NCBI GenBank assembly: GCA_014529385.2
Contig: CM043952.1
Location: 71,824,799 to 71,888,798 of the forward strand
Origin: Adiantum capillus-veneris
Taxonomy: Eukaryota > Streptophyta > Polypodiopsida > Polypodiales > Pteridaceae
Reading direction: 5' to 3'
Length of the DNA: 64,000 bases
Made by a program: the position numbers and the translations under genes
Shown: piece after piece, positions 11,379-23,488 of the stretch
How positions within the stretch are numbered: the first letter of the stretch is position 1
Layout: the number at the start of each line of letters is the position of its first letter
Notes under the pieces: model-generated
The model's database searches: none
Seen by the model: only the letters and a program-made list of their open reading frames with translations
What the model was told of the DNA's origin: nothing

Positions 11379-12773
11379 ACGGGATCTTCAAAAGTAGAGA
11401 AAGCATTATAAACAATATCATCATCATAAACATGACATGAACCATGTTCAACATCAATAGACAGATGAACAAAAATATCAATATCATCATTGGCATCATT
11501 TGGAATGAATGGTTGTGAAGAGGAAAGATGATCTATAGGAAAAGATTCATCATATAAAAGAAATGGAAAAGCTTGAAGCAACGATTAAGTATCATCAAAA
11601 TCATCCATGGACCATGAGCCTCTCATAATTTGTTCATTAAAAGTAGCATCATGATTCACAATTACTTCCTTGGAGGAAGGGTCATAGAATTTGTAGCCTT
11701 TGGAAGTGTCAGAATATCCAATAAAAATAACTTTAAGACTAGGAGCATCAAGCTTTGTTTGTGTTTCTTTGGAAACATGAATATAAGCAATACATCCAAA
11801 AGTTAACAAATGAGATACTGAAGGAATGTCACATGTCCATGCTGTGATGGGTATCTTACCAGAGTGTGCAGTAGTAGGAAGATGATTCTGAATAAATACT
11901 GCTATCAAAGTAGCTTCTGTCTAAAAAAACACGAGATAACCCAGAATGAATCAGCATACATCTTACAACATTGAGAATAGTGTGATTCTTTCATTCAGCA
12001 ACGCCGTTCTATTGAGGTGAATATGGAATAGTATGTTCATGATGAATTCAACTATCAACACACTAACTCACAAACTCTCGAGAAACATATTCGCTTCCAT
12101 TGTCACTATGAATCTTCTTGAGGTGAACGACCAGTTTGAAGTTCCATAGCCTTGTGGAATTGTTTGAAAAGAGATAAGGCATCAAATTTTTGTCTAAGTA
12201 GAAATACAATCATATATCCTGAGAAATTATCAATGAATGTAATGAATCAGCGACATTTTGATCTTGAAGAAGGTAGAGGTCCACATATATCAGTATGAAC
12301 AAGATCCAATATGTCATGAGAATGAGTTGTATTTGAGAGAGAAAAGGGTTTATAATTATATGTTTTCCAAGAGCACAAAACTCACAAATTCCCATCTGGG
12401 GATGAGCTTTCAGATCCATGCTATAAACAAGATCATGACGTTGAAGATCAAGGAGTTTTGAGAACTCATCATTTCCTGTTTCTCCAAATTTAGCGGCAAA
12501 AGACCCTCAAAAATTGAGACGAACTTGAGGGTGTCAAAAGACAAATCAATAATAAAATTTCCTCAATGATTCATCATATTGATTAGCAATAAACAGGTCC
12601 ACACACAACACTAATCTTATTCTTTGTAACACAAAACAATCACAGCTAACAAGAATCAATCCTCAAAAATAAAATTTGTAGCAATTCTAAACCTTACATG
12701 CGGATTGCATACATATACTCTGTTTTGTCACCTTGAATTGAATCCTTGTGTGATTTTTACCACTCTGATACCA
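11379..12773 (-). pseudogene. Ty1/copia pre-integrase and integrase remnant
   Basis: Minus-strand copia sequence. The GAG-pre-integrase zinc region is visible (MGICEFCALGKH, near 12370-12400), then an integrase start (LVHTDICGPLPSS), then a C-terminal part at 11908-11585 (SHLLTFGCIAYIHV, IFIGYSDTSKGYKFYDP). Stops and frameshifts break it. It continues across element A into the RT at 1-1120. Only about 370 bases separate the PBS from the pre-integrase motif, so gag and protease have been deleted. Confidence 0.85.
12760..12773 (-). other. Copia primer binding site (iMet type)
   Basis: Minus strand TGGTATCAGAGTGG; the first 11 bases match the complement of the plant initiator tRNA-Met 3' end. 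It directly abuts the LTR that starts at 12774. Confidence 0.85.
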
Positions 12774-12985
12774 TGTTGAGATGTAGAGAGAGAGAGAGAG
12801 AGAGACGAGACAAGAGACACACCATTTACGCTCCCAAAGACTTACTCATATTGAGGACAAGATACAAATATATAGGTGTGACCAAGTTGAGTAGAGTGGA
12901 CCATATATAGCTCCAGTACCTCTATCAAGTGTACATTGACTATGCTTTCCCAATGTAGCCATTAGAAATTCCTAAAACAAAATGA
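12774..12985 (-). repeat. Copia 5' LTR (outer end not resolved)
   Basis: Starts TGTTGAGATG beside the PBS and includes a short (GA)n tract. The outer end is a guess because the partner LTR is outside the window; copia LTRs of a few hundred bases are common. Confidence 0.45.
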
Positions 12986-14299
12986 AAAGGGTGGAGGTAT
13001 TTGTCACGGTGGAAATATGTCAATTGTTTCCGCAAAGAACACAGGGAAGGCCCATGAAGTCGATCAACAAGTGTTAATGAGTGGACAAAAATCCAGACAC
13101 TTTTTGAAGAAAGCAACCCAAGGAAACCCAAGCGAATACGATACTCAAAACAACTCCAACCACAAGGGAACTCTGTAAGGAATTATGCAAAGCTATTATT
13201 GACAATGACTCAAACGGAAAGCTTGCAAGCAAGTGCAAGAAAGTTTGTGAAGTTTTTGATAAAATGGTCAAGCTTATGGGTCTTACCATCACAACAAAAG
13301 AGCAACGCCAATCATTTTAAAAATAACATCACACCTTACATGGTAAGCCATGTCACATAGTAAACTTATTACAAGAGGTTCTTTTCATTTGATAATGTGC
13401 ATCATTTTCTCATGTGAACAACATATCTTGTTTGCACATGGTGCATTTTTAATGCACAAATATGGTTTGCAAGGAGGGTGTACTTTAAAAATACTCGACA
13501 TTATGGTGGTATGGTGCAATCTAATTATTTGTAAGAGATGTTCAACTGGTTTTTTTAGCACAACATTTTCTTGTAAGCTCGCCATGGAACGTGTGCGACA
13601 ATCCAAGATTGCAAGGGAAGTACGTAAATTGAGCCGTCAAGAGCACAACAACAAGTGGTGAATGTTGCAAGGCCTGCCAAGCATGTTGCATGGCACCAAT
13701 GTAAGTGCGGCAAGGGTCAAGGTGGATTCAACGTTAGTGACTACACGTGAACATATGGTCCAACTCTTTTTTACATATTTTTTATTAAATTTTGGGACAC
13801 CCTTTTAAAAAATAATAGCTTTAAAAAAATATATATAGGGTGAACGGGCCCTTTTAAAATGGGCCCTTTAAAATACTAGATCCACTCATTAGTCACTTAT
13901 TTATTCAACATGGGTGAGCTCTTACCATATCCAACTGTGTGCACCACCAAAGTGTTTCGGCCTGCCAACAATAACACTCTCCAAGGATGCGAGAAGTCGA
14001 TGTGTCTTAACAACACAAGGAAACGACTACAAAAACCTAGCCGTTCTTGGTGCTCTTTAATCAATGGGCATGGTAGTTGGACCCAAGAGTCATCACAAGC
14101 AGAAGATTTGTTGTGGGCACAATAGAGATACCATGGCATAGAGTTCAAAATGCACCAAGCATTGGCGAGTAGAGAGGGCCCAACATCATTGAAGTATGAT
14201 AGGGAACAATCACCATGCCACGAATACCAAGGAGGACCATCTAAAGCTCAAGTGGTTGATACAGTGCATGAACATTTAAATTCAAACATAATCTGAAAA
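12986..14299. other. No recognisable gene
   Basis: Mostly AT-rich unique-looking DNA. All three plus frames are unusually open around 13053-13345, one of them ending at 13320, but none has an ATG or a motif I know. A short open stretch at 13910-14125 is also unassigned. Confidence 0.4.
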
Positions 14300-14468
14300 T
14301 TTTTGGTGTCCAAGTGTACAGACAAGGCCAAAAAAGACCAAAAGGGGGGTGGCCACAAGGGCAAGCAGATGGGCCAAACAGGAGTCCTTGTCTGGCCCAT
14401 CTGCTCGCTCTTGTGGCCACCTCCCTTTTGATCCTTTATGGCCTTGTATGCACATCAAGACACCAAAA
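14300..14468. repeat. Foldback hairpin 1
   Basis: Arms 14300-14375 and 14393-14468 are imperfect inverted repeats of about 76 bases around a 17-base loop; outer arm ends are TTTTGGTGTC and GACACCAAAA. By eye roughly five sixths of positions pair. Could be a foldback/MITE-like element or a hairpin RNA locus; no transposase nearby. Confidence 0.7.
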
Positions 14469-14567
14469 ATGCTTATATATTGTATAAAATCAAGTTTTTG
14501 TGCAACAACATAGTATAAGCTCCATCACAAGGGACCGACAGTGCTTAAACAATTGAATCAAAGTTTC

Positions 14568-14729
14568 ACAAGTGCTTTTTTGGTGTCCAAAGATGTAGAC
14601 AAGGCCAGAAAGGGACAAAAGAGGGGTGGCAACAAGGATGCACGGCCCATTTGTGAGTTCTTGTGGCCACCCTTCTTTTGGCTCATTCTGGCCTTCTCTA
14701 CATCTCTCGACACCAGAAAAGAACTTGTG
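14568..14729. repeat. Foldback hairpin 2, related to hairpin 1
   Basis: Arms start CACAAGTGCTTTT and end AAAAGAACTTGTG, each about 75 bases, imperfectly paired. The arm sequence (GGTGTCC...ACAAGGCCA...GGGGTGGC) is homologous to that of hairpin 1, so the two arose by duplication or as two insertions of one family about 100 bases apart. Confidence 0.7.
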
Positions 14730-14949
14730 TAGCTTAAATTCAAATGTCCACACATCACTTCAACCCCAGCAACCCCCCTTCTATCCCCTTGACAGCGGCC
14801 ACACTTACACTGAGTTGTTGCTTAAAGCAAAAAGGACACCACGTACTAAATCACAACAATAAGTTCAGTAATTTACAAGACATGGACACAACATTGAAAA
14901 GAATGTACAAGATAGAGAGGAAATTCCAAATATTTTATTACTTTTGAAA

Positions 14950-16390
14950 AGGTAGAAATTTACATCATACATATGAGGAGCCCATAAATTTCTCAGCCAT
15001 TTTTTGACACCTCTCTTGCACGTAAAGAACTCCTCGACTAGGAGGGAGTGCTCTATTTCCTGAGGCTCAATTGAGACAACGGAAGCATGTATCCCTATCT
15101 GTGCAAGCACCTTGCCACTAAAGCGCATACCAAATGTTGTGCATACAAGGGATCTACGCACTAGGAACACAAGATGCGTAGTTTGGGCAATGGTGCATAA
15201 ACACCAAACCTTTCTTAGAGCTTTCAACGACTATGTCATGAAATGGAATTGGGAAGTAGACTCATTCTGTACATTGGCAGCATCTCTAATGGAGATTTTT
15301 CCTATGTAATGTGAAAGGGAAGATTGAGGTCCAGAGATCGTCTGCTTGCTACCCATCCGTGCTGCAAACTCATCAAGCTCCAAGACTTACTACCATAAAC
15401 CAATCAAGGGTGAGAAAAAGATAATTAAGGCTAGTACACAAAAACTTGAAAGTAGGGTAGAGTTTACCTCTTGCTCCTTGTCCTACTCCTCCCTATTTCC
15501 CTTGGCATCCAAGTCTATGCATGATTTCACCACATCCATGAGCTTTGGCTCATCATAATGGGGGTTTTGTAGTGGAGAAGGCATCGTACCCGCCACAATC
15601 TTCCCTTGCATGTCCTAGAAATATTCCTCTGTCACGTGCAATTGCTCTGCTTCTAAGACCTTCGCACACACCATTGCAATAGTGTCAATAACACAACTGC
15701 TTGCTTTCTAGGGCATCTAATGCACTGTCTAAGGGAAATTAAGCGTTGGTGCATAGCACGCTCAAGCACTCATCCATGCGCATGCCAAATGATTTCTCCA
15801 AGTAATGCAAAAAGACATCTCCCCATCCACTACCACTGAGGAAAAGCGGGTGATTTCTACTTCTAGGATAGCCTCATCAGTCGATGGTGCAACTTCCGAA
15901 GTGTCACTAGTGCCATCCACAACGATGGATTTTTCAACCACCTTCTCGAGCCCCCTAGGGTACTCGAGCCAAAGTACCTAGCCTTCTGTTGGGGGGTCCA
16001 TAATGACACCGTTGTGCTCCTTAGTGTCCTTGATGATGGACCCAACTTGAAGGTGTGGAAGGTGGATCTCCTCCAAATCAGACTCCTTGCTGACAAAGAA
16101 GATGAATGTTGCCAGTCAAGAAAGGTACTCCGCTTCCAATTTGTGCTTCTTGAGCACTTGCACCCCTAGAGCCTGCTCGTCTAAGAAAGGACATGCATCA
16201 ACCGCAATTTATTGAAGCCGTCTCAACCGCTTGGAGAATGGAAAATCACATTTGTGTATGCAGTGTAAGAGATAACAAGGCACCTAGATCCCTACATGTG
16301 GGGGGATAGATACAACATATTTTATAATGTGCTCCTCCATGAATGCAAAGTATAGAGTGTGCATAGAGTCCCCATAGCTTTTTGAGGACA
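14950..16390 (-). pseudogene. Decayed coding region, apparently two exons, unknown
   Basis: Minus strand from about 16350 reads as protein for long stretches in one frame with scattered stops: FAFMEEHIIKYVV, then CDFPFSKRLRRL, then VDACPFLDEQALGVQV, then DPPTEG and a acidic region to about 15440. A GT at AG/GTAAACT near 15465 and an AG near 15390 would splice this to a second block (about 15390-14950) that reads MGSKQTISGPQSSLSHYIG and WLRNLWAPHMYDVNFYLF. I do not recognise the family. It could be a dead host gene or a gene fragment carried by a transposon. It ends next to decayed element B. Confidence 0.35.
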
Positions 16391-16479
16391 TAGAGTGTGA
16401 AAATCACCCTCTTCTCATTGGCTGGCCTCTAGTTAACCTTAATCCCAAAGGGCCCTTAGAGGGTTCATATTTTTCCTAA

Positions 16480-17990
16480 TCCATGTTTTCCACTATCACA
16501 ATCACTGGTCTTCCATACTCATAGTTGACTTTTCTGCAATTGAGTGAAGACAAAAACAGTTGCTTCAACTTTCTCATAGCTTCTACATGTACATCATTCC
16601 ATCAAAACCTTTGGTTTTTACTTAGCAATTGATAAAGAGGATCTGCAACATTTGCATAATGTCCATATGAGATGGAAGACACATGCGCCTAAAAATATTC
16701 TCACCTCTGTGATATTTACACATAATTATTTCTTCCTTTGTATTGCATCCCGTTTAGTCGGACAATGTCGACGGCCATGAGGATTGCAAAGATATCACAC
16801 TATCAATATTTTTTCAACCCCAAACACTAACTTTTGCCCAAACAATGTAAGGTTCACTTTTTCCAACCTTGTTAAAATTCTATCACAATCAATGATGTAG
16901 CTTGCCACATATTTGCGGCACCCCCTCAAATCTAGAGCCTCATCTTTTCTGGTTGTGTCGCATCCTTTGATTGGCATGCCATCAAGAAAGAGAATTTTAA
17001 TTTTAGGTATGAAGTCATGTACGAATTTTCTCATACCATTCATGTGCGCAACCAATTTGGTTTCTCCCTGCAGTAACGTGCACATCCTTACAAAACCCAA
17101 GGATGTTCTTATGGTAGTCAAGTCCCTGTTTTTCATTGCTAGTTGGAATTGATCATACCCTGAGTACAAATACCCCATACAATATATGTTCCTTCTTGCA
17201 GATGCCTCTACAAACTCATCTACAATTGGACCTATACCCATATTCCTGATTGTGACTTTGTTGACAAGTTACATGTCTTGAATGAAGCATAGAGCTCCAT
17301 TTTTCTTTGGTACTATGCACCATCTTCTTGGAGCACATGAAGGATCCAAAATCCCAATCTTTACCTTTTCATTAAGTAAGTCTATGAGCTTTGACAAGAG
17401 TGATTTTGGCAGTGGAATTGGTTGTAGATTCCAAGGCACATGACGTACATTGAATACTACCATTGGTTTGACTATAGAAGGAACCACACACCGTAGCTTA
17501 TGAGGGCTCAAATGAGATTTAATATTTTCCATGCTTGAAGAGCATATGTTCAAGGCATTCCTTTCAACATGTGTCAAGGATTCATTGCTTCCAACTTTTA
17601 ATATATTCAATGAATCTTGTGTAAATTTATGCCTGATTCTTTTTGCATCTAGGAGACTAGGTTGCCAAGAAGCCTTCTCCATCTCCTCCTTGGAATTTGT
17701 AGGCAAATAAAATGCCACTAGTTTCACCTTATTTGCTACAGTCTTGTACTTGCACTTCTAGATCTTTTTGTGCATTGAAGCACTCCCATCTTCGAAAGCC
17801 TCACTGATTCTATACATGTCTATAGAAACTGATTCTATACATGTCTATAGAAACTAATTTTTCCAAGTCATTTCCATGTTGAGAACTAGAACCTTCTATA
17901 GCATTGTGATCATGCATAGTATCTACAAAAGAAAAATATTCAAAAATACCTTAAACATACTCATCCTTAGCTAGTAAATCATGGTTTTTG
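16480..17990 (-). pseudogene. Element B RT/RNase H remnant (relative of A)
   Basis: Minus-strand copy of the A-type pol, starting within RNase H (16480 aligns with about 5200 in A). Readable blocks are 17727-17269 (N-terminal RT, VPKKNG) and 17241-16795 (SGYDQFQLAM, then FLDGMPIKG). The active site FIDD has become FLDG, so it is catalytically dead. Integrase is absent on the left side, where B meets the decayed region ending at 16390. Confidence 0.8.
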
Positions 17991-17999
17991 TATTTTCTA

Positions 18000-20110
18000 T
18001 ATACACTATTTACATGTTCTTTTTTTCCTTTCTTTAAATCTCGAAGCATTGGAAAAAGTAAATATCCATCCTTCTCTACTAGGGCACCTATAGAAAAAAT
18101 ATATGTCTCCCATTGGATCACGCAAGAAACTTTTTATTCCTATTCCACTGCACTTCTATTTACAATGGGACTCGGTCAAAACCCCTCATCTCCCTTTGAT
18201 CTCAAAACTGCCAGGTTTTGGTAGAGAATGGTCCCTTAAGCTATCACGATTTCTTTCATTCTCAATAAAAACTATCAAGAATTGAACATTTTATTTTCCA
18301 TCTTTGCTTTTGAACCTGGCATAGAGAGATCCATCATCCAGTACTTTTGTCTCTATCCACACTACATTGATGTATGATTGCCCAAGGATTAGAATGATAT
18401 CTTGACATCTCTTGAACAAAGAAAGTTTGCTCATCTTTCACATCCCTTCACATAGAGACTCTTGAACATGAGGTTAATCTCTCAACCATGGTCTATCAAG
18501 ACCATATAAGGCTCCTCAAGATCTCCCATTTTAACAAAGTTTTTGTTGTAGCCCTTGAATAGTGGATCTTATAAGTGTCTTTATCTTCAAATTTATCATG
18601 CATATTCCCCCCCCCCCCCCCCCCCCCCCCCCCCGTAGAATGGTAGCCCTATCAATATCTAGCTTCGTGCAAGAGTTCTTTAGATAATTCTCCCTTTGAA
18701 GCTATCTCCGTTAGAGATGGCCAAACATCTCTATCTCCATTAGAGATGGCCAGACATCTTCACCACCCTCATTCACATCTTCAGTAAATCTTGATCCTTT
18801 GAGTACGACTTGACCAGCGTTCAAGCCAAATGTTATTGCTTTAACCATTGAGATGGCATGAGTGGTTTCCATGTCCTCAACTAGGTTTTCCATCCCTCCT
18901 TTCTTGAAGTCGGTTGTTTCACTAAGATGTGTCTTTCCCATATTTGAAGAAGACAAGATCTTTTCCCAAGGCATCTTTGAAGCTTTTAGAGTCCCTTCTT
19001 GGATGGTTTGGGTTGTCATACCATCTATTTACAAACCCCTCTCTGTTTTGAAGTCTTTGACTTGATGACTTTCCAGATGTTTTCCCCTTTCCTTAACGCC
19101 TTGCTAGCTTTAATTTCAGCTCACATATGCCCTTCATAAGTTCTTCAAGCTTAGATCAATCATCCTTAGAAGCTATGATAGTAGATTTTGGCTACTTTTC
19201 AAAAATAGCAAAAACAAAAGTACCATTGTTCCACCACCATCTTGTCTCTTTTGTGTTGCCTTTTTTGCCAATAGGGAGACTGCATCTTGTATATCATTAC
19301 ACTTTGTCTTCAAACCCTCCTCTCTATCTTTGTCTTCCAAGTGAAGCTCTAACTTCTCTTCAATTTTGTTGCCCGCTGCTTGTAGGAAGAGTTCTACCGT
19401 CTCCCTATCCACCAAAGCAAATTGTTCAATTTATGATAATCGATCATAGCATCACTCAAACTCTCTGAGAATCTCTATAGCAAAACTCCCTTCTTTAGGC
19501 TTTGCGACCCAGTCTATGAAAGCTCTTTTGGTCACTCTCTTAGAGTCCTCCATAAATAGTCTTCTTTTGTTTCTTGCTACTTGTAGGAAGAGTTCTACCT
19601 TCTCCCTAACCAAGGAAGGTTGTTCAATTTATGATAGTTGAGCATAGCGTCGCTCAAAATCATTGAGAACCTTTGTAGAAAAAATCATTTCTTTAGGCTT
19701 AACAACCCAGTCTAAGAAATCTATTTTGGATACTCTCTCAGATTCCTCCATAATGTAGCCTTCTTTTAGATCAAGCTTGAATTCCTCCCCATTTCGTCCA
19801 TGAGCATTATGGATTTTCCTAGTACGGTGTGGGACACAAACTAGCTCAAAACTTTGGACCATGTCTTTCTCACACACTCGATTCAACTCCATTTCCTTCA
19901 TATAATCTCATAGATGCTTTGTGATGTCCTTGCCATCAAACTGGTCAATGCTCTTCACAATGGATTGTAGTGATTTGCTAGTTAAAATCTGGCATCTTTC
20001 TGCCTCTTGTTGTTGCTACATATACATGGCAAATGATTGAAACATATGCATGGTTGCATGATCAAAGTGCATGCCATGTGTCTCTGGATTTAATCCATGG
20101 CTAAGGAAGT
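18000..20110 (-). pseudogene. Element B protease and gag remnant
   Basis: Homologous to A from the protease through gag. Blocks: 19901-19629 (capsid, MKEMELNRV and EESERVSKIDFLDW), 19415-19173 (NKIEEKLELHLEDKD), 19019-18711 (KKGGMENLVEDMETTHA). It contains a diverged ~201-bp tandem duplication inside gag (about 19381-19785) and a 27-bp duplication near 18707-18755. All frames are broken. Confidence 0.75.
18607..18634. repeat. Poly-C tract (28 C)
   Basis: Uninterrupted run of 28 C in the B remnant. Copy 2 has 19 C at 46933-46951, so it is length-variable. Confidence 0.97.
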
Positions 20111-20164
20111 GTGTATATCAATATATAAAAAATCCCACCCCAGAAGATTTTTTGAACTCTAAGA

Positions 20165-21680
20165 GCGTTTTTTTATAGAAAAGTCACAAACCCTCTTTGA
20201 TATTGTTCTTGGATTATTCTTGTTTTCAAAGTCAAGATTATGATAAAAGGATCGCCAAGTCACAATCAGTTTTACTTTAAAAATTTCAATTGAAAACACT
20301 GAAGTTCTAGCCATGAAACCTCAATGCTAATGCAGGTACAAATCCCAATCAAAACCCAAACCTCTTTCATGAAATTATGTAGCCTTGCCCCCAATTACAA
20401 TAAAGTTGAAACATCAAAAAGTTGAAAGGAACACATGAGCTTTCACCTTCACAGTGAACATTGTCTGATTTTGTGGATATTTAAGAGCTTCTAAATTGAA
20501 TCCCACACACCATTTTGATAAGGAAAAACCCTAATATACTCCCTCACAAGCTCAGATACAAGATTGCAAAGAGGCGGGACTGCACTACACATATATTGAG
20601 CAACCATGAAAGCAATTGCACATTAGTAAAAAATTACCGGTTTTTCCACAAACAATAAGCATTATCTCTCTTCCCCTCAGAATTTTAAGATCATTTGTCA
20701 ATTTTTGGGCCATTTTTTCACTTTGGACCAAAACTAGGTCATTTTTTACCCAAAAAGGTCATATTTCATGTGAAAAATCTCAAACAGAGTAAAAAAACAT
20801 CCCTAAATTTGTGGGATATTTTTCATAAGAATAAAAAGAATATATATGTATAATGTTTTATCAATATTCCATTTTGGGCCACTTTCCATGTAATTTTGCA
20901 ACGATGCTTGTTAGTTGTTATTTTCGGCAGTTTTTACCCGCATCATTCTTTAAAAGCAAAATGAGTGTGCCATCATGAAACAATTTTTATATGTAGATCA
21001 TAAAAAGAAAATAGGAATCTTATCAAGTGGAAAAACACGCAAAGGTGCCACATCCAAGGCCACAACTCCCCTGATAGGTATGTACATGATAGCCACCGCA
21101 GTAGCCAATTCAACATATATCACAATATGTACAATACTGAGGTGAATGTTTCTATTTCACATTATGTATGTGCCATGTCACAAAAAAGTGCTAAAAATTA
21201 CTTTAGTGTGGACTACGTAATGAACTCTTGTTAGCCTTCCACAACTATGTCTTATCCAAGCATGGGAAGTGATGGGATCTGATTGAGCACCCTACATCTT
21301 GGACATAGAAAAAAATTCAACTCAAGTACCGGAGTTTAGTTCATCTGTTGCTCTCACCTCGTAGGATTGAACTCACAATGTAGAAGATGACATCCATGTG
21401 CCCTAGCCACATCAATAGTGCACGTTGTTTATCGAATGAAGAAATCTTCCTCGATTTTTGACGTGAAAATGTATTCGAACAGAGGGAAGTAAACGTAGAT
21501 ATTAGACTTTCTTTTGTATCAAATTCCACTTCTATGAGAAGATCTACATTTTGTGCTTAATTTTGGGGTCCTTGATTGATGGGGGACTCCCCAAATACTC
21601 ACATAGAGATACTTACTAATCTATGCAGTGTACACCAATGTGCCAGCATCTTGTGCTCGCTATCTCTTAGTTTTACCTAT
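20165..21680 (-). repeat. Likely 5' LTR/leader part of element B
   Basis: Non-coding, AT-rich. It follows the B gag start with a leader (GGGGTGGGATTTT on the minus strand) that resembles the A leader, so the LTR of B should begin near 20165. Its partner LTR is missing and the outer end is not defined. 20805-21680 is repeated at 48181-49063. The point 21680/21681, after CCTAT, is the empty site of element C. Confidence 0.4.
21290..21420 (-). repeat. Possible tRNA-derived SINE
   Basis: Minus strand has a box A-like TGGCTAGGGCACATGG (21394-21409) and, about 30 bases on, a box B-like GAGTTCAATCC (21364-21374). The spacing fits a polymerase III promoter. No tail or target duplication identified. 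A copy with a changed box B lies near 48740. Confidence 0.3.
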
Positions 21681-22669
21681 CTATGATTTCAATATTGTAC
21701 AATGACTAGCATGTGAAAAGGGATGTGGGCTCTTTTACCCAAAGAGCATAGCTTATCTGGTTCAACATTCTTGACATATCTCCAATGTTGAAGGTTCAAT
21801 CATCATGAGTTGTGCTTGATGAGTGTAAGTAATTACCAACTTCTCCATTGGGGAACTTGTCTCCGCAATATGATCCCTTGTGGGTGTGCTTTGTATAGCA
21901 TTCCCTTTGTAAGTACACATATGTGTAGATTTCTCTCTAAAACATACCTTTCCCCTCATCACGATTGAAAAAAGGGACGTGGATAATTGTGGATAGCAGC
22001 TTTCTCTAGTTTATGAAATTGTAAATTGCAAATCCTTTGAAAATGATTCTCATTGTCTATACCCATATAACAGTATAAGGAACAAGTCATGAGATTATAA
22101 ATGGCCTTGTACAAAATGTTCACTATCATAGAAGCAAAAATAACGATAACAAAAAACTTGGATAATTAGAGTTTCCTCACAAGAAGTCTAAACATATACT
22201 TTAACAATCTAAAGAGTTGACCTTTCAGCTCATGTTGGTAATTTTGGTTACTATCCCATTATGGGGTCACTCTACAAAGCAAGAGCATCTACACTCAACC
22301 ATCATTTCAAAATTATCCCCACCTACTGAATCCATCCTTTCACTATAGTATCTTGTCAATCACAAATTATTCTATCTTTATGCAAGCAAGTGTCGTTTAA
22401 CTGATCAAAGATGGGGATTGAGCCGATCAAAACACTTCTTTGTTATGCTTAAATGGAGCTCCACCTCAGGACTAAGTAACACACAAAATTGAATGCAAGG
22501 TGGTGAGGGGATACATGGTTGCCAAGTCCACAAACGAGTTTTTAATTATGCAATCATAGCCATAATAGTCCCATCAAAACTAAACCAGGCCACAAATTGG
22601 ACCCTCTAAACCCGAGCAGTGCATGTTTTTCAAGCATAAAACATCATAAAAATAGACATGAATACAACA

Positions 22670-22880
22670 TGTGCGTGACGGTGATTTGGTTAGCCCATGT
22701 GATCTAAAACCTCGTCTCCAAGGTGGTGGGTTCAAAACCGGCCGACGGAGGCCCAAAATTTTGTGCTACCCAAACTCTTTTTTGCCTCGGTTTTTGCGGT
22801 GCTCAGGTTTAGCCCACCTCGAGATCCCACCTGCCACTTCCAAACCGTCGATCCCCTCACCCCCCCCGCATTAAATTTTG
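22670..22880 (+). repeat. Possible tRNA-derived SINE
   Basis: Box A-like TTTGGTTAGCCCATG (22685-22699) and a clean box B GGTTCAAAACC (22729-22739). The region is more GC-rich than its surroundings. Ends not resolved. Confidence 0.4.
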
Positions 22881-23023
22881 TGTGTCACTTAGTCCCGTGG
22901 GGGAGCTCCATGACCCAATAAACTAGGTGTTGATAGGGATTGCACTCATGGGTGCGCATTATCTATAAGTCTAATGGCTAGCACGGGAATTGTGCAGAGG
23001 TAAGGACGGTTGCTGCGCCTTAT

Positions 23024-23084
<61 letters not shown>

Positions 23085-23133
23085 TTGTTCGTGGATGGTC
23101 TGATAGAGAAAGATTTTGTCGAGCAGTTGTTGG

Positions 23134-23179
<46 letters not shown>

Positions 23180-23349
23180 TGTGAGAGAGAATTGCATGCT
23201 AGCCCGGAGTAGTAACGAGCACAAATACAAGCCAATGTTTTTTGAAAAATAATTTTTTTAATTAAAAAGGAGGAAATTATTTGCATGGCGGCAGACAAGC
23301 TCTTGGATCTCAATCATCTCCATCTATGTTCGTGGCACTACCGAAGAGC

Positions 23350-23351
<2 letters not shown>

Positions 23352-23438
<87 letters not shown>
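23352..23438. repeat. (GA)n microsatellite
   Basis: The longest of several GA tracts next to the D 5' LTR; much shorter at 61447-61472 in copy 2. Frames across it (Arg-Glu or Leu-Ser repeats) are artefacts. Confidence 0.97.
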
Positions 23439-23440
<2 letters not shown>

Positions 23441-23488
23441 TAGAGAGAGAGAAAGAGAGAAGAATAAAGTTAAGTTTAGAAGTGTGCT

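Larger units (their letters stand above)
21681..23488. other. Intergenic flank, no gene
   Basis: Holds the SINE-like piece at 22670-22880 and three (GA)n tracts (about 23028-23081, 23137-23175, 23352-23438). 21681-23128 is missing from the second copy. The last bases before the D LTR are GTGCT. Confidence 0.7.

Noticed and set aside
13053-13345. Open frames on the plus strand that look weakly coding
   Set aside because: All three frames are open over part of the stretch, none has an ATG or known motif, so there is no basis to choose one.
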